Shown: one piece after another, positions 53,301-64,000 of the stretch
Layout of the letters: each line of letters starts with the position of its first letter
How positions within the stretch are numbered: the stretch's first letter is position 1
NCBI GenBank assembly: GCA_037127255.1
Contig: JBANSL010000013.1
Coordinates: 9,116,188 to 9,180,187 of the forward strand
From: Persicaria tinctoria
Taxonomy: Eukaryota; Streptophyta; Magnoliopsida; Caryophyllales; Polygonaceae
Direction of reading: 5' to 3'
DNA: 64,000 nucleotides
Notes under the pieces: model-generated
Told to the model about the DNA's origin: nothing
Database searches by the model: none
The model's input: only the letters and a program-made list of their open reading frames with translations
Made by a program: the position numbers and the translations under genes

Positions 53301-56096
53301 AGCAAATTGGAGTTTTGATCTTTCCCACATCAGACATAAACCTAAGAGTCTTCAAAAAGAAAAAAAAGAGAATTTCACCTCCATGGGTATGTAAACATGT
53401 CTCCTGTCTGTCCCAACTTTAATACAAGGAAGCCATGGAAATTTAAGCTTAATGTGGTACTTCTCAAGAAAATACCGAGAAACAGATATTGGACCAGAAT
53501 CAGCAGTGAACCTAAAGAAAAGAAGAAATGATACACAAAGACATCAAATCCACATGGATCTCAACATATGCCAAATGCAAGAATATAGACTAAATAGTAG
53601 GTAAAAACAGAAGCATACAAGCTCTCTCCTTTTTTTTTTTTGGAAAACGTTGCCTTGTTTATTGGCGCTCTTAAAAGTTTCATCTCCATAATTAATGGAA
53701 ACTATAAGATCAAATTTCAGCTAGATGGATTGAAAATAATAATAATGAAGATATGAAAGCATAATCTGACAAAATATTACAGTAAATCCAGTCAAAATGT
53801 AACTTCAACAACTGCCTTGTGAGGAATGGTGTGTATTCTTCGTCTATTTTTGCTATATGTTATATATATAAACTCAGCAACCACAAGTCCACAAGTAATA
53901 ATGCATACCTGTTCTTATGTCAACAATGTATGGAAAAAAAGGCATGCCTCAATCATGAAACTGTGACATCTTTTTTAAATACTGAATTTTCAATTAGTAA
54001 TTACCACATATAAATTTAAAATATTACAAGGAAGCCATAATATCATAACATATTTTTACCCATACATAACTTACTGTTTGGTAAGCACTATTGTTAACAG
54101 AGTAACTAATTACTCTCCATATCAGTTCAACAGAGACAATATTGGATAAAATAATCAAAATCCATAAAACGCAACTAAACTATCAAGACATAAAATAAGG
54201 AAGGATACTGCAAAACAATTTAAAAAAAACAAAGAAATTTCATACGAAAGGATTCAAGCAGAGTAGGTATTGTAAAAGAATAAGAATACGCAGAACAAGC
54301 TAAAAGGGATAGCTCACATCAATTGGTCTGCGCGTTCAGTAGACAGGCCATTGATCTTGTAACGTTTAGTGTAGCCCAAATAGTAGGTTTCAACAAAAAC
54401 ATCCTTCAACACTCTCCTGACCTAGACAAACACCAGGAATGTGAAAGACTGGATCACCAGGAACATTACAACTTTTTATTTCTAAAAACCCCAATTGTAA
54501 AAAGAGACATGGCAACACCTTTCCACGATCCTGATCTGTCAGCGGCCTTGCTAGATCTCTTCTTTTCAAGAAATCAGCAACAAATACATTAAGGAAGACT
54601 GGCTTATAAAATGCCCTGGCAGACGCATCTGCAATCACAAAAATATCAGGAACTTATAGGCTGACATGCTTGACTCACAAAGTGGGTAGCCTTAACTGAT
54701 TGATCAACTGTTAGAAATGCCTAGTCATGACAGAAGTGTATACAGTGCTGAAACAACACCTGCAGGAGAGTTTGCCAGTAAGTAGTAAACTTACCCACGT
54801 TAAGGGAAAGACCCATTTGGACAGGACGAACACTCTGATAGTAGCCTTTCCAATATTCAAAACCCTCTCCTAGATCACCACTCCCAAGCGTTGTTGAGAA
54901 AAATGACCTCCCAATAGCCACATATCTATAAAATTACACACGTCATAAGATGTATATATGTGTGTGTGGAAAAAGAAGGGTCAGATTAATTACCCAGAAG
55001 GAGCTGCCGCCCGCATAATCACATCAAGAGCTTGGATGGCATCCTGAGTAATGTCAACTGGTCCACCAGGCGAACCAATTATCGCTGCCTCCTTGATAGT
55101 AACCCTGTACCTTCTTTCCCTCCTAAACATGCATGAAACTAAAATAAGTATCTAGCAGAGGAATGCAAAACTCTTTTCCAAATAAAAAGGAATTCTATCA
55201 CAAATTCAAATGTTAATAAAACTAAGAACCTTTGTGTACCCCCGCTCAGCATCATCAACCAAGGGAACAACAAACTGTTTAGATTGGAATGGCAGTGGCC
55301 CTGCAGTATACAGACTTTTCTTTCCATCATAAGCTGGAATCCGATTCCCCAAGTTAGATTGTTGGTAAAGACGAACAAGTTCACGCATAACCCTCTGGCA
55401 AAGCTTTTTTGCTGCAATTTCTTTAGATACAGTATCTTTGGATGTAGATCCTTTAGATGGAGTTTCCGAAGCAATCGAAACCTATTCACAAACAAGATAT
55501 GAGTATTACTACAAGATAGAAACAACCAACCGGTGGAACTGGTTACCAAAATAAAACTGCAAGAAATTTGTTCGTGTACAGTTAAGGCAGTTGAACTAGA
55601 CGATGTGGAATTGAAAGTTCGAAATAGCAGAAATGATGATCATCAAAGTAAGTACCAGAAAAATAAAAAAAGGAATTCGACAAGTTACTAAACCCAGAGA
55701 AAAGCAATTGACCGCACTTACATCGTAGTGATGGATGATTTTGGTGGTAGTGAGTTGAAAAAGGAAGTGATTAGCCCTAACAACGTACGGCCTTCCGATC
55801 TTCCCAAACCCAGGCCTCGGTGGTGGCTCAATAGCCTTGGATGAGGACGGTCCAAGCGTCAGTCGCTGAACCGCCTTGCTCAGCGCAAGCGGATCTCCAG
55901 CCCCAGCCCCCGCCTCCGCCCACGTCTGTGGCGTCGAAGCCACAGCCGCGACCGTACCATGTCCGTACGATCCCCTTCCAGCACCACCACCGTATGGAAC
56001 TCCTCCAGCACCACCACCACCGTATTGACCTCGTCCAACACCACCGCCTCGTCCACGGCCACCACTAGGTCCGCCCCTGCCGCCTCTGTGAGACAT
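50350..56096 (-). CDS. AGO5: Argonaute protein, AGO5-like
   Basis: Twenty-two exons: 55722-56096, 55240-55481, 54994-55122, 54795-54925, 54519-54628, 54318-54421, 53379-53511, 53162-53278, 52942-53052, 52784-52846, 52574-52693, 52316-52457, 52116-52237, 51876-52025, 51690-51793, 51541-51606, 51364-51427, 51116-51245, 50953-51026, 50737-50831, 50615-50646, 50350-50528. All introns are GT-AG and phases sum to 931 codons. The Arg/Gly-rich N-terminus (MSHRGGRGG) is followed by the N domain ([25 protein letters not shown]), PAZ (from about 295), MID and PIWI. Slicer residues are present: Asp in FGADVTH (668), Asp in [10 protein letters not shown] (741) and His in HYHVL (836/838). It binds small RNAs and cleaves or represses complementary RNA. 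AGO5/MEL1 members often act in reproductive tissue. The clade is AGO1/5/10, with AGO5 as best guess. ATG 56096 is chosen because an earlier in-frame codon is TTG. Confidence 0.93.
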
Positions 56097-56610
56097 TGCT
56101 CTTAGCAAACGCTCGGAGAAACTGAAATTGAAATGTTGTGAAGAAATGAGAGAAGGTAGTTTGATGGAGGATCGATCACAAATTCACAGCCTATATATTA
56201 GGGAAGAATTATAGAAGACTATAGAAGGGGAAAACGTGGAGACCAAGGAGAGAGTTAGCAGCACGCGCGAGTGAAGCAGGTGGATGAAAAGCAAGTGTAA
56301 CTGATTGGAGAGAGATCAATGAAAAGCAAGTGTAACTGAATAAAGAAGAGTGGAGTCGTCGTCGTGGGGCTCACCGGTCAAGCCTTTTTTAGGATTTCTC
56401 ATTTCTTCTATGTTTCCTGGAAGCCCCTCCTGGGTCCTACTCCTGCACAAATTTCCCGGAATAAAGGGATTTGTATCAAAAACGCATTTCTTAATAACTA
56501 AGAAGTTCCGGTGGTTTCTTAATAACTAAGAACCTCCGGTGGAAACTAGGTGAGAAGAGTATTTCTACTGCTATTCATCTATCTTGGAAAGAGGTCTTTG
56601 ATTTAAGCAG
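56097..56610 (-). promoter_or_regulatory. Argonaute upstream region
   Basis: On the minus strand CTAATATATAGG lies about 95 bp before the start codon (56189-56200) and could serve as TATA box. The 5' UTR would be short and free of upstream ATG in the nearest 10 codons. A short tandem TTCTTAATAACTAAGAA motif occurs at about 56487 and 56515. Confidence 0.4.
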
Positions 56611-57004
56611 GTGAGCACAAATTCCATAAATTTTGTCCCGTTTCGATCTAGTTGGAATTTTGCAAAAAATGAAATGTTATTCTCATTTCCAATCCTGTCA
56701 TGTCCATTTCCATACACACCCCTAGTATCAACAACTTACGTACTCTGTAACAGTGCCAGTGAAGATGATACACATTTTTTTGTTGAATGCCAGTTTTCAA
56801 AAAATCATGTTCCACTATCAATAAGCACGAATCAGGCTATATTCAACTTCATTGTAAATTCAAGATATTTATCTGCTATCTTATCATTAATTGAAAGCAC
56901 TCCTACAAAATCCGAAAAGGAGAAAGTAGTGGTAACTTGGTGGACGATAATTAGGATTTTTTTAGGATTTGGGTCTTTTTTAAGAGGTGGAGTTTATTTC
57001 GTGT
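56611..57004 (+). pseudogene. LINE zinc-binding-domain fragment
   Basis: The frame contains YVLCNSASEDDTHFFVECQF, the C-x2-C-x7-H-x4-C zinc-binding region at the end of plant LINE ORF2, then KEKVVVTWWTIIRIF, the region before RNase H. RT is absent on the left. The right side is cut by the Helitron end. Confidence 0.75.
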
Positions 57005-57005
57005 A

Positions 57006-57034
57006 CTAGTCTTATTACCCGCGCGTTTCGCGGC
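57006..57034 (-). mobile_element. Helitron 3' terminus
   Basis: On minus, CCGCG-AAACG-CGCGG is a perfect 5-bp hairpin (57019-57033), followed 9 nt later by CTAG (57009-57006) and T. It truncates the LINE fragment on its left. The body probably lies in the AT-rich sequence to the right. Confidence 0.65.
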
Positions 57035-57039
57035 TTTTT

Positions 57040-57077
<38 letters not shown>

Positions 57078-58370
57078 TTTTTTTATCTTAGTTATTACTA
57101 ATAAATATGAGATTGTAAATTTTTTGATATTTTATACTACGTATTATTTTTAAAGCATACAATATGAAATTTTAGGCCTGATAACATGAATAAAATAACA
57201 AATTTCTCTTGTGCGTTATTTATATTTTTATTAGATATGATTTAGTACAAATATATTCAAACTTCATCATATTAATAAGTTTTAAATTAGATATGAAAAT
57301 TTATTAATTTGATATATTAATATCGTTATATGCTAAAAGATTTGATATAGAGGAATATATAAAATAAAATAAAATGTCACATTTTGTCACCGATTAGTAT
57401 ATAATAAAGAATTTGAAAAAAAAAGTTTTATCTTCAACGCTTTCTTTATAATAATATCAATATATTTTTAACTTTTTGTATAAAAAATAATATTCTTGTA
57501 AAATTAATCTTATAAAGTGTAATTGGTCATTTAAAAAATCCATATTTCAATGAAGAAACCACGTACCAATCAATTTGTCAATTTGGATATAAGCTAAATT
57601 AATAATTATAAATTTATAGTTCATAATTAAAAAAATATCCATATTTCATGATGCCAACAGCCAATGGATTTGGATATAAGCTAAATAATTCATCCAATCA
57701 ATTTTTATTTAAGAAATCATTAACATATTTGCATTTAAGTTAAAAAAATGGCTAAAAAGTGTATACGTGTTTAATCAATATGGCTTGATAAGATAATTAA
57801 AATGCGTATAAAAATGGCTTGATAAGATTTTATTATTTCATAGATAATTAATTAAACATTACTCCGTATTATATGACTAAAGACAAAATAACTCAATATA
57901 AAATATTTATAAAATGATTCTAGAAAAAATGATAGATTTTGTAACCACCTAAGATATGATGTTGAATATTTATATTAAAAATTAAATTTAATCTTCAACT
58001 AAAATAGACACGTAGGATGAAACGTGGATAAATAGATGGGGTTATCGTTTAACATGGTTTAAATTGATTGGACATTCATTAATTGACGTGTCAAATAAAC
58101 CCGGTCAGAATGCACCAGAAAAATACACGTAAGCGAATTGCGTCAAAGCCCGCCACATAGGATTTCAACGCCTCTGTTTTAGTATTATATATTGATGATT
58201 GATTGATTGATTGATTATGGAAGTGTGGGAGATGGAGAATTTTTTTTAAAATAACCTTGTAAAAAAATGATTGATGTTTGGTGGGTATAAGGTTTGTAAG
58301 TGGGTATTGTGGATGAAAAGTCAAAAATACCCTCAGATCCAAAAAGAGGGAAAAAAGAGCAGGGGCAAAA
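57035..58370. other. Strongly AT-rich sequence
   Basis: Contains a (TA)n run at 57051-57078, a duplicated ATTTGGATATAAGCTAAAT motif (about 57581 and 57665), ATGGCTTGATAAGAT twice (57779, 57821) and a GATTGATT run (58193-58216). Possibly the body of the Helitron ending at 57006. No gene. Confidence 0.45.
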
Positions 58371-59220
58371 GTGAACAATTTTCCCAAACCTGATGAAATA
58401 ACCTCTCAAAGCTACCCTTCCCAGCTTCCAAAATCAGAGAAAATAAGCCCCACCTCCAAACCTCAAGCAAAAGCTGCTTCCAAACATGGAGCTTTAGAGC
58501 TTAAATTTTTAATTAACCTCCGAAACTTCTTCAAAGATGCTTTCAAACACAACCATAGTACATCAGAAATCAAACGATTTATAAAAAAGAACCTATTCAA
58601 AATCGAGAATTTGTTAAACACATTATCCTAACTCACTTGAAAAACTGAGAGAAAGCATCCATGCTTGGAATTGAGGATGATATTCAATATACTCCGAATA
58701 ATAATATTACTAATCATACCCCGTCTAGATTACGACAAAAAGTTGTTAAGTGGAGAAAACCACCTATTGGTATGTTTAAATTAAACATCGATAAATCTAC
58801 ACTTGATAACAAAGATAGCTCAACTGGCTTCATCATTCGAAACTAGGGGGTAGAACGATTCACATTGGCTACGACAGAATTGACAACCAGACCCTGCTGA
58901 AAGCCGAGGCTTTGGCATTAAGACAAGAAATAATCCAAATTCTTGCGTTGGGTATAAAGAAGTCACAAATTGAAGGAGACTCTCTTATAATCATAAATTA
59001 TTTAAAAACCAATCTTACATGCTCATGGGAAATTGAACTAATAATGTCCGATATCAAAACATTATTGTCGAGAGTGAGAGAAATCTCCTTCTCTCACGTG
59101 CCCCGAAATGGCAACAGAGTGACGAATAATGTTGCACATCTTTGCCGCAGTGTCAGGGGCCTTGACATTTACACTGATGTAGGTTTTCAAGACCTCATCC
59201 GCAAGGATGCTATCGGGTAG
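58371..59220 (+). pseudogene. LINE C-terminal region with RNase H, plus strand
   Basis: Contains VVKWRKPPIGMFKLNID and STGFIIRN (RNase H start), then a frameshift near 58846. The next frame, 58912-59220, has ALRQEIIQILALGI, QIEGDSLIIINYLK and SFSHVPRNGNRVTNNVAHL. This is the plant RVT_3-type RNase H that ends L1-type ORF2. Upstream (58371-58631) is lysine-rich spacer text, and RT is missing. Confidence 0.82.
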
Positions 59221-59639
59221 GTTTTTTCCACATGAATTATTACCTTATAAAAAAAAACGCGTTTCTTAACGAATTTTTTTAAATATTCATTGAAAAATAA
59301 ATAATTACACAATTATTCAATGTACTTAGAGAAATATTCATTTTTTTACAAGGAGACAAAAAATGCGATCTGAAGACACGTTTTAAAGTTCATATTTTAA
59401 AATCGGAAGAAGAAAATGTCATCTTCTGTTAGATCTACCCAATTGATCCATCTAACTCTCCTGGTTCTTTTTTTTTTTATAGTTTTCGAGCCTTAAGGGA
59501 AAAAAATCACTACGAATAACTCATCTAATACCACAAATTACTCAAAAAGGCATAAGTAAAAGATAAAGAGTTAATCAGGTGAAAGCACATAGCTAGTAAA
59601 AGATAAGGAGTTAATCAGGTTGTTGTATTGCACTGTTTA
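59221..59639. other. LINE 3' untranslated region and spacer
   Basis: AGTAAAAGATAA-GAGTTAATCAGG occurs twice at about 59556 and 59596. It probably forms the 3' UTR between the RNase H frame and the tail at 59640-59745. Confidence 0.45.
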
Positions 59640-59745
59640 TGTTTTCGTTTGTTTGTTATGACGGTTTTCTGTCTGCCGACTTGTCGGCCATTGACTTTCA
59701 GGTATATCTGAGCTCGAATTCTTACTTAATAAAAAAAAAGTTTTT
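59640..59745 (+). repeat. Best-preserved LINE 3' tail with hairpin
   Basis: TTATGACGGTTTTCTGTC is followed by GCCGAC-TT-GTCGGC (59675-59688), a perfect 6-bp stem, then CTGAGCTCGAATTCTTACTT and AATAAAAAAAA. It ends the LINE started at 58371 and is the clearest example of the family tail. Confidence 0.75.
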
Positions 59746-59754
59746 TTTTTTACA

Positions 59755-60100
59755 GTAGGCAAACATTGGGAGTCGTTGCTAATAAAGCAACCTAACTCCC
59801 GGATCATCCTGAAGGATGATTTTACAGAGATCCCTATGGTAGGGAATAAAGGCTAAGTTACAAATTACACCTAATTTGGCTATGTAATCCGCAGTATGGT
59901 TTGCTTCTCTAAATATATGTCGGATCTCCACTGATAAGAATTCAGCTCTAAGCCTTTGGATTTCTTCAATCTGATGTAGAATTTCCCATCTGGGCGACTG
60001 TTCTCTGTTGGCTACTTTGACTAGAATTTCCCATTTGGATTCCTTTGGATTTTTTTTATTTTTTAATAAAAAAAAAGAGTTAATTAGGTAAGAAAGCACA
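59755..60100 (-). pseudogene. LINE RNase H fragment, minus strand
   Basis: The minus frame reads KWEILVKVANREQSPRWEI, EEIQRLRAEFLSVEIRHIF and REANHTADYIAKLGV, the C-terminal half of a plant LINE RNase H. It is truncated on its 5' side near 60060, where AT-rich TTTTTAATAAAAAAAAA occurs. Confidence 0.78.
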
Positions 60101-60139
60101 TAGCTAGATCAAAAGAGCAAAACCCATTTAGGGATTCAT

Positions 60140-60300
60140 TGCATTCCGCGCTAACAGCCTAGTACATAAGATAAGGGTTCATCTTAAAATCAACTGATAA
60201 TAAGAAAAGTAACCCACTAACTTATATAATAAGTCTTATTTGTTTATATTATCAATGTTGGACTCTGTTGTCCCTTCACATTCTATCAACATGCCCAATA
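60140..60300 (-). mobile_element. Decayed LTR of the TRIM family
   Basis: CGCTAACAGCCTAGTACATA, then AGTAACCCACTAACTTATAT and TTATATTATCAATGTTGGAC, match the LTR of the TRIM at 44080-44733 with many substitutions. It ends TCTATCAACA. No second LTR or primer site was found here. Confidence 0.7.
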
Positions 60301-60501
60301 CATTCCCCTACAATGGAAATTGTGCACAAGTGGAAGGATTGGGGATTTGTCCATTCCCTTCGTAATTTCCCGTGTGACAAAAATTCTTGAGATATGACTC
60401 ACTTTTTGAGTTAACCACAGTTATTTTCTATGCTCACAAATTTCAAATTGGGGGCGATAAATTACGTAGTACTCCTCCGATTTAAAATACTCTCTCCGAT
60501 T

Positions 60502-62782
60502 TTTTTTTTATTAGGTAAGAATTCAGTTGTTCTCAAAATAGAGACCGGGTTCTGAAGTACTGACTCCCATACTAGAGCGGGAGTGGCTAAGGTGTGCGAC
60601 CTTATCAGCCAGTACTCTATTACCACTACGGTAAATATGAGAAAATGAGACAGTCCTGAAATATCTGAATAGGCATTTAATGTCCGAAAGCAGAAGTTTA
60701 ATTTCCCACGGACTAGCAACCCCCTTCTTAAAATAGTTGATTATTATGAGAGAATCGCCTTCAATAATAAGGTTGTCTAGATGTAAATCAATTGCTTTAA
60801 GAATACCTTGTCGTAGAGCAAGTCCCTCGCCCATGAGCGGCGTTTGTACATCTATAAGTTTTCCTCCGAGATCTATACTATTTATCCTCGAGTCACGAAT
60901 AATAAAGCCAATAGAAAATTCTCTGTTCACCCGAGTCGCCCCATCAAAATTTATTTTGAAATAGCCATAGGGGGGACTTTTTCCATTTAGTTGCTCGTGT
61001 TGCCGAATCTTTAGTCTTTGGCCCTTGCCTAAATGGTTTGTTCACTTTCCCCCAGCCGAAATCCTTGTTAACTTGGTTAGCCGTTTCCCAATTAGATTTA
61101 TGCACATTTACTTGTATGTTAAAATCATGTGGAGTTGGCAGTTTTTCATGTCCGAAGATAAATTTATTGCGGGTATTCCACACATTCCACCAACTGAACG
61201 CCAAGTCGGTCTTCTCCCTGCTAGAAAGTACTTGGACAAGGTAGACCATTACTTGTCTAAAGTTTCTGGATGTAGAAATAATTCTATTAATGTGAGACTA
61301 TGGCGTGGATGTAAGTTTTGGGCAAACTGACAGAACCTACATTCAAAAAGTAGGTGGAATGCATTCTCATTATGGTGGTTGCACATTGAGCAATAAGAGG
61401 GGGCTGCTACACCTCTTCTTGCAAGTCTAAGTCTAGACGCTGTTGGTAGTGCATTGTGGCTTAGTCTCCATAAAAAGTTCTTTATTTTTGGAGGGATGTT
61501 TGTCTTCCGGACCCAAGCATGTTCATCTATAGGATCGGATGTGGAATGGACACACAGATTGTATGCACTAGATGTGGTAAACCAACCTTTCTTCGCCGGC
61601 CACCAATACAACCGGTCTTCGATCGGGTGAATCGGTAGTGGGATGTTTGAAATATGCTTGACAATTTCTTGATCCAAGACTAGTCATAATTTTCCAGTAT
61701 TCCATTTACTGTTAGTGATATATTCCATTACTTTCTCATTCAAGTCTACTCTGTCGGGACAAATACAGTGTTGAAGCAGATTTAAACCAATGGCCCAGTT
61801 ATCTTTCTAGAAGTTGATAGTCCTACCATTACCTACCAACCAAACCAGTCCTTTTTTGAAGTCCGAGATTAGAGAACGTAGTTTGGATCATTGTCAAGAT
61901 GAACTATTTTGTTTGGTGTAATTTCGCAAATTCTCATATTTGAGGTACTTATACTGAATAATTTCAACCCATATATTATCCGGTTCTGCCATGATTTTCC
62001 ACATGACCTTTAGTTGAAGGGCGTCGTTCATGTGTTTAGACTTACGTAAACCCATACCTCCTTGTTGTTTTCGTTTACATATATATTTTGTCCCAGCTGA
62101 TAAGCGGTTTGTAGCTTAAATCCTTATTCCAAAAGAACAACCTATTAATTTGGTCAAGTTTGTTGTGAATGTAGGTTGAAAGCATGAAGCTTTGCTTGGT
62201 ATACAAGGGTTTTGACGATAGATTTGAGGCAATAAGAGTAGCTCTGTCTTGCTGGAAAAGAGCATCAGCTCTCCATTTTGTTAATTGATTTGAGGATCTG
62301 ATGATTATTTCCTCAAATGTAGATTTATTCACTCTACCATTAATAATGATACATCCAAGATATTTGTCAAGATTTATTTCCTTAGAAATATTCAAGCATC
62401 CTTCTATCAACGACATTCTAGCCCTGGGTATTCCAGAAGTGATTTGGAAAACAGACTTATGATAGTTTATTTTTTGTCCTGACATCGCACAATATAAGGC
62501 AATGGTATCTTTCACTTTTTGGCAAGCTGTGAAATTATCTTTTGAAAATATAATGACGTCATCTGCAAACGCAAGAAACGGTACACAGGGACCTTGTCGT
62601 CCAAAGGGGAAACCAATCAACTTCTCAACTAAATTCGCTTCCAATTGAAGTTTCCTTGCTAATACTTCTGCTCCGAGGATAAAAAGAAAAGGTGAAAGGG
62701 GATCTCCCTTCCTAATGCCTTTAGATGGCTTGAAAATCGATGTTGGATCGTTGTTGACCAAAGGGAGTATATTGTTTGACAT
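60502..62782 (-). pseudogene. 5'-truncated L1-type LINE, largest LINE copy
   Basis: Minus-strand order: RT from 62782 (GIRKGDPLSPFLFILGAEVL, catalytic FADDVIIFSKD, KYLGCIIINGRVNKSTFEE) to 62075. A broken stretch follows, then the zinc-binding region 61249-61677 (WWPAKKGWFTTSSAYNLC, CSMCNHHNENAFHLLFEC) and RNase H 60523-60930 (FSIGFIIRD, IIEGDSLIIINYFKKG, YRSGNRVLADKVAHL). It ends in TTCTTACCTAATAA-polyA (poly-T at 60502-60512). The 5' end is cut inside RT, as common after abortive reverse transcription. Stops and shifts disable it. Confidence 0.88.
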
Positions 62783-62785
62783 TTA

Positions 62786-63309
62786 TTTTAAATATATGGT
62801 AAAAATTATATATAATATTATTTATAATTTAATACTCCTTCCGTTAATTAAAAAAAGTCATTTTAGGATGAAAAGCTTGTTAAGAAAAACATGTTATTTT
62901 AGGTATTTTGTCATCCACTTTACAAAATTACCTTTGTAATGATTAGATAGATGTTAGTCGTAGGTTTCAAGAAAATAAAAAGTAGAGTAATAATAAGAGG
63001 TATATAAGTGTATTTTTGTTTGTTTTATTAAAAAAATATGTGGATTTCTGAAAGGAATTTTTTTGTCAAATATCCATCTAGGATATCTAATTGGGTAAAT
63101 GTCCATTTATTTTTGCCAATTAAGTAAATTTCCAAAATATTTTTATAAACCCCAAATTGCCCTTGTTCTATTTGATGGTATGTAGATCGACAACATAGAG
63201 TAGAATGTGAGAACCCAGGGCCGACCGAGGAAGACGACAACAACAACAAATTCCTCATATCGCTCCCATCATTGATTGCGAAGAAATCAAATCGCTACAT
63301 CAGGAAGCC
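62786..63309. other. Spacer with a half MITE
   Basis: ACTCCTTCCGTTAATTAAAA at 62832 followed by AGTCATTTTAGG looks like one end of a Stowaway-like MITE, but no matching inverted end is visible. The rest is AT-rich. Confidence 0.4.
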
Positions 63310-63615
63310 GCCATCTAGTGTTTACCGATAACATCTTCTTGTACTTCAAGGGATTGGTGATGGAGGTTGGGTAGGGATAGCAATGCGAAATTGGGGGCGA
63401 ATGCGGTCGCCATCTTTGATTTCGACAACGCCTCGGTGTTTGAGGTGTCAACACCGATGGGTTTGCCTGCAGGTATGATGATCGATGAAGTGGTTGAACA
63501 CGACGCTTTCGTTCAGGGACTCGAATTCGCCTTCAACTTGGAGATTCGGAATGTCATGTTCTCCTACATTGAATCTCTTTACCTTTATGTGAGTCCTCCA
63601 TTAATGAAATATTGA
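63310..63615 (+). pseudogene. RNase H-like N-terminal domain, possibly of an RBR E3 ligase
   Basis: One frame reads VFTDNIFLYFKGLVMEVG then stops. A second frame, entered about 10 nt later, reads NAKLGANAVAIFDFDN, VEHDAFVQGLEFAFNLEIRN and VMFSYIESLYLYV. Together they resemble the RNase H-like (RVT_3) segment that precedes the RING-IBR-RING in many plant RBR ubiquitin ligases: YFKGLV, then a G-A-x-A strand, then the VE-x-x-A-x-x-GL helix. The shift between frames suggests a broken copy or an intron I cannot place. The RING parts would lie beyond this window. Confidence 0.4.
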
Positions 63616-64000
63616 TGAGTTATAATTTTTGTAATTGGATTTGGATATTCACTATCAATTGATTTTTGTGTACAAGCTATACATACATTTGAATTTCGAT
63701 GAATTGTGATTTAATTGGGAATGGAATGATAAATCGAGATTTAGGGGCCATATGAAAATATGAATCTTGAAAGCTGTTTTTGTGTACATTTACAAATCTG
63801 AATTGCAGATTTTTGTCATTGAATCTTGATTAGTTAAACTTGAGATTAGCTAAAACATACTTATAATCTAAATTTTGAAATGCTAAAACATACTTATATT
63901 GAATTTTCACAGTAATTGAATAGCTAAACTTGAGATTAAAGTGTGAAATGGCTTGATGCAATCAACATGATGACAGATAAAATGTGAGGTTTTAGGTGAA
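63616..64000. other. Sequence to window end, no feature seen
   Basis: AT-rich with internal repetition (AACTTGAGATTA at about 63838 and 63925, CTAAAACATACTTATA at about 63850 and 63883). If the previous feature is a real exon, this may be its following intron. Confidence 0.35.

Noticed and set aside
55841..56068. Plus-strand Gln/His/Pro-rich frame
   Set aside because: Antisense shadow of the Gly/Arg-rich N-terminus of the Argonaute.

Overview
The window is nuclear DNA of a flowering plant, almost certainly a eudicot. It has spliced plant-type genes in an AT-rich, transposon-dominated background: three Copia-type LTR retrotransposons primed by initiator tRNA-Met, plant L1-type LINEs carrying an RNase H domain, hAT, Mutator-like and Stowaway-like elements, Helitron ends and a TRIM. 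Nothing bacterial, organellar or viral was seen. I could not name the species.

Three host genes can be modelled exon by exon, and a fourth may begin at the right edge. (1) 8528-17104, minus: a PERK-like, proline-rich receptor kinase with 8 exons and 468 aa, whose first exon (proline-rich segment plus membrane span) is separated from the kinase exons by a 5.66-kb intron full of nested transposons. (2) 27521-28754, plus: ribosomal protein L28 (eL28), with a typical ribosomal-protein promoter but an in-frame TAG as the last codon of exon 2, where the family has Gln. (3) 50350-56096, minus: a 22-exon Argonaute of the AGO1/5/10 clade, most like AGO5. All its splice phases fit and give 930 aa with the catalytic motifs intact. 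(4) 63310-63615, plus: a possible RNase H-like N-terminal domain of an RBR-type E3 ligase, apparently frameshifted. There is also a collapsed CC-NB-LRR resistance-gene relic at 29186-29935.

Layout: 1-6450 decayed LTR and LINE sequence; 6452-8301 internally deleted Copia 1; 8302-17104 kinase gene with its TE-packed introns; 17105-20866 small DNA transposons (two supported by target-site duplications); 20867-26195 nearly complete Copia 2 (minus); 26479-26915 LTR fragment and MITE; 27365-28754 RPL28; 29186-30370 NLR relic; 30370-35170 Helitron end, MITE, LINE tails and an hAT nested in an hAT-like element; 35600-45300 a LINE split by Copia 3 (35752-41147) and carrying a complete TRIM (44080-44733); 45378-47897 Helitron-like array and hAT-like element; 48100-50350 Argonaute-derived scraps and a minisatellite; 50350-56096 Argonaute; 56611-62785 LINE fragments and a Helitron end; 62786-64000 the putative RBR fragment.

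No new multi-gene system was found. The best leads are the premature stop in RPL28, the inverted Argonaute exon fragments beside an intact Argonaute gene, a 5' flank shared by the NLR relic and a second locus with LINE tails inserted at nearly the same point, a hairpin with compensatory changes near LINE poly(A) tails, and clear nested TE histories supported by target-site duplications. All coordinates, splice sites and mismatch counts were read by eye.
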